64,000 nucleotides of DNA. It comes from Aegilops tauschii subsp. strangulata. Its lineage: Eukaryota > Streptophyta > Magnoliopsida > Poales > Poaceae. The notes below the pieces were generated by a model. That model made no database searches, was not told the DNA's origin, and worked only from the letters and a program-made list of their open reading frames with translations. This document shows positions 56,527 to 64,000 of this stretch, piece by piece; the stretch's first letter is position 1; each line of letters opens with the position of its first letter. The stretch lies in NCBI RefSeq assembly GCF_002575655.3, contig NC_053037.3, positions 141,433,207-141,497,206 of the forward strand. Reading direction: 5' to 3'. A program made the position numbers and the translations under genes.

Positions 56527-59500
56527 CTAGTTGGTCCCGGCTTGACCACCTCCCGCGGCAGGAGACGCACTCGCACGCGACGTAGTGCTGGAGGCGCGGT
56601 CAGGCTGGCCGGCTACTCCACCAGCCGGCTCGGCGTCTTCACCTTCCTCCTCCTCCTCTTCGCCCTCGTCGCTGGAGTTGATTTCCTTCGCCGAGTCCTC
56701 GCCGTACGCCGGGTCCAGCCCGAACCAATCTTCCGGCTGGGCGACTCCATTGTCGTCCACCTCGGGGGCGAAGACGTTGGTGTCGGTGTAGTCGGCGATC
56801 GCTGAAGCCCGCCGAATGATGGCCGGCCGTGCCGGCTCCAGCTCCGTGTCGGCTTGCTGCCGCCAGGTCGACAGCTGGTCCAGGTTCAGGCCGGGATACC
56901 AAGCCTTGACGAACTGCAGCGCCCGCCTGGCGCCGGAGCGAGCCGCTGACGCCTTCCAAGCCTCGAAGCGGCCGACGGCCACCTCCAGCCAGTCGGCGGT
57001 CAGACTGGGAGTGCGCGGGACCACTTGGCCGGGCCAGAGGGCGGCCAAGACCGCCGACCCGGCACGCTGAAGCCGGCGGAGCAGCCTGTGAGCCGGCTGG
57101 ATGCGAGCCTGGATCGCCAGGAGCTGCTCCTCCAGCGAGCGGCCGGCGGTTGGCGAGATCTCGAAGCCGGCTTGCCTCTTCGCTTGGCGACGGGCTTCGA
57201 TGGCCTGGTTGGCGGCAGTTGAATAGCCAGGGAAGTACTCTGCGCAAAGAAGAAAAGAAAAGAAGAGCACCAAAATCAGAAAAACAAGCCAAAGTGGCAG
57301 ATGGCAAGAAAGGATGAAGGGATAGACGACTTACCGTCAACCAGGTCCTCAATCTGGCCATAGCCGGAGACCAGAGTCTGCCTGGCCTCTGCCCAGCCCG
57401 CCGCCTCCGTCTCGAACTCGGCCTGGAGGGCGGCTTCGCGATCCTGCGCAGCCTTCAGCGCAGCCTTGTGGCCCTCCTCCTGGTCGGCCAGCTTCTTGAC
57501 CAGATGGTCGCGCTCCTGCACCAAGGCGGCGAGCTCCGCGTCCTTGGCACGAAGAGCAGTCTGGGACTCCCCCAGCTGTGCCCTCAGACTGGCGTTGGCC
57601 GCTACAGAGATAGAAGAAGAAGAAGAACAATGAGAAATTATCAAGGAAGATCCGAGCCGACTGCTCAGCAGTCGGCCCGAATCTCGGGGACTACACCCAG
57701 TGGGTGCGCTGACGCGCCCCCACATGAGAAAAAAGATCAAGTCACATACCTCGGCTTTCAGTGAGATCGGCGGCCTTCTGAGTCAGCTCCCGAGCCTGGG
57801 AGTTGAAGGCGGCCGCTCGGAGGTTGTGATAGTCCTGCAAGACGGACAGAAGACCAAAGTGAGAACAATAGCAGCAAAAACAAAATCTCCAGGAAGTTCC
57901 AAGCCGCCTGCTCAGCAGCCGACTCGGAACTCGGGGACTACACCCAGTGGGTGCGCTGACGCGCCCCCACGAGAGAAATCAAGATGAGAATACTAACCCG
58001 GATGGCTGCCCGCGTGGCAAGGAATTCGTCGGTGAACTGCCTCAGCGCCGCGGCTTGGCTTTGCAGCCGGGTCCGGACGTCTTGTGCAGCGACGTTCACC
58101 ACAGCCGTCCCTCCGCCCGGCGTCCACCCCGAGGTAGCGCTGGCCGCCTCCGCGTCTCGGGCCGACGAGCTGGAGCCCACGTCCGGCTGTGGCTCCGACG
58201 CAGCCTTCTGCGGTTCAGCTGCGGCCTTCCCCGCACGCCGGCTTGGCGGAACCCGGACCGCCACCTCAGCCCTCGCGGCTGGCTCGCCCCCCGCCGACTG
58301 TACGGGCGCGGGCTCCGGCTGGCGGCCTTGGGTCGCCCTAGTCGGAGAAGTCGGCCCCGGCGCCTCCCCCAAGATGACGACGTCGTCGCCGCTTCCTCCC
58401 AGCCCCGGCTGGGAACCGCTGGCTCCCCCTGGCGAGGGATCCACGTCCCCGGGCGCCATGGTATGCAGGGGGGTGACCATCAAGGCCTCCCCTGCCGCCG
58501 CCTCGGCCTCGGCCTCTGCCTGGGCCTTGGCTGCGGCCTCGGCAAGCGCCTTCGCCGCCTCCTCCTCCCGAGCTGCCTGGGCGGTGGCTGCCCTCCGCGC
58601 CTCCGCCTCCCGCGCTTCCTGCTCCTCCCGCGCCTCCCGCGCGTTCCTTTCCGTCGCCTCCAGGAGGGCGGCGCAGGGATCTACGCGGCGGGTGGTGCTC
58701 CCAGAGCCCCCTGGCGACTCGATGACGGAGCCGGCGTCCGCCCGCTCAAGTGATAGCGGAGCTCTGACCATTGAAAAAGAAGACGAAGACTCAAGAACCA
58801 TCAAAGGAAAGAAAGATGGACAGCACATAGAAGAGAAAACTTACGCCGACACAGTCTGCGGCTGCTTCACCACTTTGCGGAAGCGAGCCGCCTTCGCGGC
58901 CGCCTCCTCCCGCCTGGTGGCTGCCGCCCCACCCCTGGGCTTCTTCGTCCGGCTGCCGAACATGCCCTGGGTGGCGCGACGTTTTTGGCCTCTACCTCGA
59001 GCAGGCTGCGCGCTGGAGGAGCCCGCACCGCGTCCGGACGCCGGCTGGCGATGCGGGACGGCCTCGGCTTCGTCCTCGTCCGGCCAGTCCTCGAAGGTAG
59101 CGGTGAACCCGGAGCCGCCTGCTTCGCCGCCGGCTTGGCCGCCAGCCGGCTCGGTGGCGTCCTCCATATGGACCGCCCCCAGGTCGGGGTCCTCCTGGTC
59201 ATGCTCGGTCCGGTCGGGGACGAAGCGGCGCTCCACGTCCGCTCCGCCGGCCGGCCGAAGCAGAGGATTCTGTCAAAAAGAGCGAGCCGACTGAGTTAGA
59301 GTCGGCCCAGCGGAACTCGGCGACAAAGCTGAGAGAGAGAAAGAGAAAAAGAGAAGGGGAGCGTACCATAGGCGGAGGATTGGCGCGGCTGTATGGCTCC
59401 TTGCCGAATTGCCAGTCGTCGGAAAGCTGACAGTTGGCGAGGTAGTTCACCATGTCAGCGGCGTCGGGCAGCGGCATCTCCTTGGTGCACATCCGGCTCG

Positions 59501-60284
59501 GATCGAGCTGGCCGCTCATCTGACAGATCAGGTGAGGCCGGCTCTGGAGCGGGAGGACCCGGCGCGTGACGAACGCGGCCAGGAGGTCGGGCCCCGTCAG
59601 GCCCTCCGACTGGACCATCACCCGTAGACGGGCGATGGCGGCATTTCCTCCCTGTGACAGCGTCACCGCCCGGAAGGACCACTGGGGCAGCCTCCCCGCC
59701 GGTGGGCCGGCAACGTAAGCCGGCAGGTTGATGTAGTCGCCCCGTGGAGCGATGTTCCGCACGTAGAAGTATGACTTCTGCCACTTCTTCACCGATTGGA
59801 TCAGCGTGATGACGGGGAAGGGGTTGTCGGCGCCCGATCTCCGCGACGCGATGAAGGCGCCAGTGTGGGCCGGCACGCCCTTGCTGCGCGTACCCAGCTT
59901 CGACTGGAAGAACTCCCCCCAGAGCTCGAGGGTGGGGAGGACGCCGAGATAGCCCTCGCACAGGGTGACGAAGGCCGACAGCAGCACCACCGCGTTGGGG
60001 GTGAGGTGGTGCGGCTGGAGCTGATAAAAGTCCAGCCAGGAGCGGAAGAAGGCGCTCAGTGGCAGGCCGAAGCCGCGCAGGAAGTGCGAGCGGAAGACCA
60101 CCCGCTCGCCATCCCGCGGCGCCGGCCTAATTTCCTTCTCCGGCGCGAGGCGGACCTCCACTTTGTCCGCGCTGGGCAGACGCCGGGTGTCGCGGAGGAA
60201 GTCGATGTGGTCGTTGTGAACGATGGAGCCATCCCAATCCCCACCGAGCTGCTCTACGTGGGGAGGCATAGCGGAAGCTAGCAT
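56527..60284 (-). CDS. Family B antisense gene, six exons, 1,057 residues, intact
   Basis: Opposite to gag-pol. Exons: 60284-59367, 59269-58845, 58763-57998, 57834-57750, 57601-57335, 57239-56527. All five introns are GT-AG and the total, 3,174 bp, is 1,058 codons including the stop; I checked phase across each junction. Residues ~68-125: Transposase_28-like block (LRGFGLPLSAFFRSWLDFYQ, then LCEGYLGVLP). Exon 2 is acidic then basic (GRGQKRRA, RTKKPRGG). Exon 3 has an Ala/Glu-rich helix and a low-complexity Pro/Gly/Ser part. Exons 4-5 form a coiled coil (ESQTALRAKDAELAALVQER). Exon 6 has AALWPGQVV ... FEAWKASAARSGARRALQFV and a Glu-rich tail. Start chosen at the ATG 125 bp below a TATA box. 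Function unknown; nuclear location inferred. Confidence 0.88.
57602..57749 (-). repeat. Antisense-gene intron 4 with hairpin/PPT-like module
   Basis: Plus strand near 57680-57722: CTCGGGGACTACACCCAG, TGGGTGCGCTGACGCGCCCCCAC. On the gene strand GTGGGGGCGC / GCGCACCCAC can pair around GTCA with one mismatch, and GCCGACTGC / GCAGTCGGC pair around TGA beside it. Same layout in the next intron. Confidence 0.75.
57835..57997 (-). repeat. Antisense-gene intron 3 with hairpin/PPT-like module
   Basis: Second copy of the module (plus strand 57931-57970). Its flanking hairpin pairs a 15-base arm TTCCGAGTCGGCTGC with GCAGGCGGCTTGGAA around TGA, with three mismatches. The module core is nearly identical to the one in intron 4 although the rest of the introns differ. 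Confidence 0.75.
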
Positions 60285-60407
60285 GGCGGCGGAGGAGCGT
60301 GTGGAGGAAGAGCGCGGCGGCGAGGCGCTGTCGCGAGAACGAGCAAGGCCAGAAGACGGTGGAAGTAGGAGGAGCGTGCGAGGGCCTGCCGCCCTCCACC
60401 TCCCCCT

Positions 60408-60415
60408 ACTTATAG
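60408..60415 (-). promoter_or_regulatory. TATA box of the family B antisense gene
   Basis: Minus strand CTATAAGT about 125 bp upstream of the ATG at 60284. The stretch 60416-60840 between it and the polypurine tract is GC-rich promoter/3' untranslated sequence with no supported ORF. Confidence 0.6.
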
Positions 60416-60840
60416 CCTCACGCAGCCGAAGAGGCCAGACGTGGGGGGGACGACGTGGGATTAACTGCGCCCACTCCCCCCACGTCTCGCATTTATTACG
60501 CATAAGTGCGAGCCGAAACTGCCGCACGAAACGTGCGGGCGGTTTCGGGATGCAAAGGATCCGCACCTAGGCCGGGGCGCGGACGTGGCGGGCCCCCTCT
60601 CTGAGGCGACGTCCCGTCACGCGCGTGGGCTGGCAGGCTTTCCGGCCACGTGGCGCGCCAACGGCCCACAGCCGGCCCGCGACCCGGTGCGCGTCCCTGC
60701 GGGTTCCCGCCCCCCGACTCCAGAAGAATTCGACTAAGGCGGCGCGCCTGACCAAGGCCGGCTCCCAGCTGCCGGCTCGTCACGATAGGAAGCTGATCGA
60801 GCTTCTTGAACCCCACTCCACCTCGAAGCTCAACCAGCTT

Positions 60841-60850
60841 CGGGGACTAC
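60841..60850 (+). promoter_or_regulatory. Family B polypurine tract
   Basis: CGGGGACTAC immediately before the 3' LTR start at 60851; the plus-strand DNA primer should form here. Confidence 0.7.
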
Positions 60851-61708
60851 TGTCGGGGTAAATGGCCACGGGTAGCCTAACCGACTACCCCTGGCTCTTC
60901 AGAAAATTTATCAGGCCTTTGGGCCTTCAAGTACTCCAAGCATTTGGGCCGCCTTCCCCGGCCGGCTACCACTAAAGCCGACTCCCGGAAGGCGACCCAG
61001 CCGCACCGACTCCAAGAAGCCGGCCAAGAAGGACGCCGACTCCTAGAAGCCGGCCAAGATCACAACCACTCCTACATAACGGCGACCTGACGGGGCATGG
61101 CCACAGTGCGGCCCAAGACCCCCGAAGCCCGAGGCAGGCATGGCTACAGGAGGCCGTACGAGAGGGATGTCTCCCGTGCGGCCCGGCACTGTAGCCACGC
61201 CAGCTGCGACGTCATCCACGACCCCCTCCTGTACGGCCCAAGGACTGCGGGCCCCTTCAGCCAGAGAGAGGCGTGAAGGCGGCCCGGCTTTTCCTAGTCG
61301 GCCAGGAGCATAGCCGGCCTCCAGAAGCCGGCGACTCCCTTCCTCGAAGCAGGAGCCCCATTAAGGAGACAAGACGAGGTGAGGCTACAGTGATAGCCCC
61401 CGATGCGGATCACTGTAGCCACGCTTACCTCGACAAAGCCCTCATCATCAGAGGTGCGGCTACAGTAAGCAGCCGCCGACAAGACCCTAGGCGGTGGGGC
61501 CGGCCTGTCGACCAAGTAGCCGGCAGCCGGCGGGACCCAGCAGCCGGCGGGACCCAGCAGCCGGCGGAGAAGCCGGCGAGCGTAGACACTGACGGCTGGG
61601 ACCAGATCCCAGTCGGATTACCATTGTACCCCCAGGGGGTAGGCCTATATAAACCCCCCGGAGCACCCATGCAAAGGGTTCGCACCTCTGCATGTTTGGC
61701 TTCCAAGC

Positions 61709-61744
<36 letters not shown>

Positions 61745-62021
61745 ATAGATAGAGAGAAGCAAGAGCTAGCCTTGTTCTTCTTCTCCCTTGATCCCAACAG
61801 CTCTAGGAGCGATTGTAGCTACCCTTTATCGATCTAGTGATCATGCGGAGACCCCGCAGAGCAGGACTAGGGGTGTTATCTCCTCGGAGAGCCCCGAACC
61901 TGGGTAAGATTCGCCGGCGTGCATGTCTTCGCCTCATCCCGTTTCCAGGCACCGGCGACGTTTTATTGGCTCCCACAATGATAAGCCATCCTTTGGCATA
62001 TGTCGCACCAACCACCCGACA
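60851..62021 (+). mobile_element. Family B 3' LTR
   Basis: 1,171 bp. It differs from the 5' LTR by about ten base changes and by 18 extra bases in the CA tract (about 61709-61742). TATA at 61646-61653. Its internal ATG (61843) opens a frame that runs in phase into the interrupted host gene to 62448. Confidence 0.9.
61709..61742 (+). repeat. (CA)n microsatellite inside the family B 3' LTR
   Basis: About 17 CA units versus about 8 in the 5' LTR at 49014-49030; it accounts for the whole length difference between the LTRs. Confidence 0.85.
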
Positions 62022-64000
62022 CCGAGGGTGGCAGTCGACCTGGTTTTACTGCAAAGACCAGCCGACTCCAGGACAGTCGACTGGACTTCCTCCCTTTTCT
62101 ATGGCTCGCGTGGAGAAGCCCTCTGCCTTGAAAGTGACCCCGGGGGAGAAGGCGGAGGTGAAGGTGCTGGTTGAGCGAGTGGTCTACCTCATTCGTGAGG
62201 GCGTGACCGGCATGGATCTGCTGGAAGTCTTCCTCAGACGACGTATTCAACCGCTTCAGGCCCGTGACCATCCGATGTGGATGTATTCAGGCATTGAAGA
62301 TTCCACTCGGGTGCATCCAGAAGAAGTCGACGAGGATACGGTGGAGAAGTGGTTGAGGGGTATCACCGGCAACAAAGATAACCCTAGGGGGGCCAGGAGA
62401 CTCCCTCCACTCGACCACTCCTATGAACCAGACAAGGTCCAACTCTGAATTGCCGAGTGTTATCTTGATTTATCATGCAACTGTTCGTGGTCCACCGACT
62501 GACTTTATCTTGCTTGTTTCCTTCTAGGCTCTTACTTAGATGTATTCGATGCCCAACAGAGAGCAGGAGCAGCACCCAGAATGGGAGGCAAGCGGAGGTG
62601 AAAGCGGCGAGTGGCATTCTGACGGTGAAGGGGACGAGGAGAGCGATGACCAGAGTGATGAAGAAGAAGTTGACTCCCCCCCCCCCCCCCCGGCAGGGAA
62701 AGGCGATCCAAGCTGACCCACGATCCCGCAAGCACCCGCGACAAGGCAACCGTTCTGACTGGGCAGTCGTCAAAGTGTCCTCGGACGTCTTCTCCGGCGC
62801 CGACTGAAAAGGCTCCGAAACAATCCAAGGTCGTACCGCAGAAGACCCGAAAGGCGCTGCCCCGAATCAAAATCGACATCCCAGTTGTCTCTGCGTAAGT
62901 GTCTTGTCTTCAGTTTTACCCAGAATTCTGTGTTGTCTATTTTTCCTTGTTTGACCGATCGAATCTTGGAACTAGCAGTGCCGCTACCTCTGGGACCTCT
63001 GCTTACAAAAACGAGGATGAGGACATGGAAGATGCGGTCACCTCCAACCCACGTATAATCTTTGCGATCTTGACTTTGCTTTGTCGATTGAACTGCGATA
63101 TAACCAATCGAAGATGATCTTTTGGCGACTGATCATTTTACAGCTCTTCTCAACGTCATTGACCTCCCCGAGGACGATGAGGACGAGCCACAAAGGCCCT
63201 TGGGGAGAAGAAACAGGAAAACGTCTACTGGCAAGACGCCTCAGTCGACGCCGGTGGCGGAACCGGTAGTTCAGGACGCCGGCGATGCCAATCGGACTTC
63301 AGTCTCCTTCGCCATACCGCTGTCGAGTGCTCAGCCTTCGGCGTCAGCCGCACAGACTCCCACCGATCCACCATCACTTTTTACTGCACATCACGTCCCA
63401 GAGGACCAGGTGGGCGCTGCCAAAGAGGCTATACGCCAGGCGGGCATTATGATGGAGAAGATGAAAATGGTGCGGGAAGCCAGCCAAGCTGCTTATGATG
63501 CCGGTTCCGCTCTCCAGAGCAACGTCCAGGTTAGCAGATTGTCGACTGACTCTTTTGGTTTGTTCTGTTAGGATATGGTACCTGAAAACTTTCTTTTCAA
63601 AGAATTTTTTCATCTGTCTATGCTTCGCATCTGTACACCCACTGGGTGTTTTGATTTGCCACTGAGCAAACTCGCACTTTGAGCTGACCATGTTGTTGTC
63701 GATTGAATCTTTGAATCAGTGGGGGCACGCTGAGTGCACCCACTGGGTGTAGTCCCCGAGACCATAGTTGACTGCGGGCAGTCGACTGTGGTCTGAGAAT
63801 CAGAATTTTCCACTCGGTCTGAACGGACCATGTCGAGTGGAATCTGAACTAGTGGGGGCATGCTAAGTGCACCCACTGGGCGTAATCCCCGAGACCGTGG
63901 TCGACTGCGGGCAGTCGATTGCGGTCTTAGATCTCTTTTTTTACACTCAACCTGGATGTACCTCGTTGAGTGGTATCTGAACCAGTGGGGACACGCTAAG
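62022..64000 (+). pseudogene. Family A copy 2 antisense gene, continuation after the family B insertion
   Basis: Exon 1 resumes at 62022 and ends at 62436, matching copy 1 in the blocks VTGMDLLEVFL and RIQPLQARDH. Further exons 62528-62894, 62979-63052 and 63144-63529 match copy 1 exon by exon (MYSMPN, SLFTA, EASQAAYDAGSALQSNVQ), each bounded by AG and GT. Exon 62528 has a TAG where copy 1 has GAG. From 63530 to the window end is intron sequence with several hairpin modules. The coiled-coil and LWP exons lie beyond the window. Confidence 0.8.
63620..64000 (+). repeat. Tandem hairpin/PPT-like modules in the family A copy 2 antisense-gene intron
   Basis: AGTGGGGGCA(C/T)GCT(G/A)AGTGCACCCACTGGG(T/C)GTA-type units begin near 63719 and 63852, about 130 bp apart, with a partial unit at the window end (63983) and a shorter relative near 63637. 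Each full unit can fold into AGTGGGGGCAC / GTGCACCCACT, and is followed by GTAGTCCCCGAGACC (or a one-base variant) and a second hairpin with arms GTCGACTGC / GCAGTCGA. Confidence 0.8.

Larger units (their letters stand above)
48154..62021 (+). mobile_element. Gypsy family B, full-length, young, apparently coding-intact
   Basis: Duplicated CCGAG (48149-48153 and 62022-62026), LTRs 48154-49306 and 60851-62021, primer-binding site 49309, gag-protease 49128-52319, RT to integrase 52320-55736, antisense gene 60284-56527, polypurine tract 60841-60850. The LTRs differ by about ten substitutions plus an 18-bp CA-repeat difference, roughly 1% by eye. All catalytic residues I can check in RT, second RNase H and integrase are present. 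The only interruption of gag-pol is one in-frame TAG. The most recent insertion in the window and possibly autonomous. Confidence 0.9.
46465..64000 (-). mobile_element. Gypsy family A, copy 2, minus strand, split by family B
   Basis: Starts with the 3' LTR 46465-47014, then the 3' untranslated region (47015-47430, no ORF) and the plus-strand antisense gene from 47568. Family B interrupts that gene at 48154 and it resumes at 62022. The window ends inside an intron of the antisense gene, so pol is beyond the right edge. Start, LTR borders and exon sequences match copy 1 (1459-13755) in reverse. Confidence 0.85.

Noticed and set aside
57984..59294. 436-codon plus-strand frame
   Set aside because: Opposite exons 2-3 of the antisense gene and reads across their intron; the minus-strand model has phase-consistent splice sites.

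Overview
This window is repeat-rich plant nuclear DNA, almost certainly from a Triticeae grass (wheat/Aegilops/barley group). The LTRs at 15742-17156 and 18607-20325 have the start, internal landmarks and end of the Triticeae Copia family Angela. The LTRs at 27549 and 37114 match my memory of the Gypsy family Fatima, and 17157-18606 resembles Sabrina. I see no ordinary host gene, rRNA or tRNA. Essentially every base can be placed in a nest of transposable elements, most with target-site duplications (TSDs) visible by eye.

Left block: a minus-strand Angela-type LTR (15742-17156) is interrupted by the right end of a CACTA DNA transposon (13756-15741). The CACTA carries a degenerate copy of Gypsy 'family A' (1459-13755), which is cut at its 5' side by another LTR (1-1458). 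Right block: Sabrina-like remnant (17157-18606) > Angela (18607-44344). Angela was hit twice. One hit is a Tekay-like Gypsy with ~4.2 kb LTRs (21057-42831, TSD TGATG) that holds a Fatima-like element (27549-37582, TSD ACACC). The other is Gypsy 'family C' (44345-46464, only its 3' part), which holds a second family A copy (46465-64000) that in turn holds a young Gypsy 'family B' element (48154-62021, TSD CCGAG).

Families A, B and Fatima share the plan of the Tat branch of Ty3/Gypsy: gag, protease, reverse transcriptase, a decayed RNase H, a second (archaeal-type) RNase H, and integrase. Between pol and the 3' LTR each carries a second transcription unit on the opposite strand. It has its own TATA box, GT-AG introns, an N-terminal domain resembling Pfam's 'putative gypsy type transposon' (Transposase_28), charged and coiled-coil middle exons, and a C-terminal domain with an LWP...W...A signature. 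In family B this antisense gene is intact: six exons join in phase into 1,057 codons. Family C has a different antisense gene, with a B3-like domain. This antisense gene, with the motif-bearing introns and tandem arrays around it, is the most interesting system here.

Other notable points: an 82-bp tandem array in family A built from a ribosomal protein L26 (uL24) fragment; an array of 73-bp hairpin units where sense and antisense genes converge; polypurine-tract-like/hairpin modules inside antisense-gene introns of families A and B; the same in-frame TAG between protease and reverse transcriptase in families A and B; and a family B LTR reading in frame into the interrupted antisense gene of its host. 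Family names and domain assignments come from memory and reading by eye; no searches were run.
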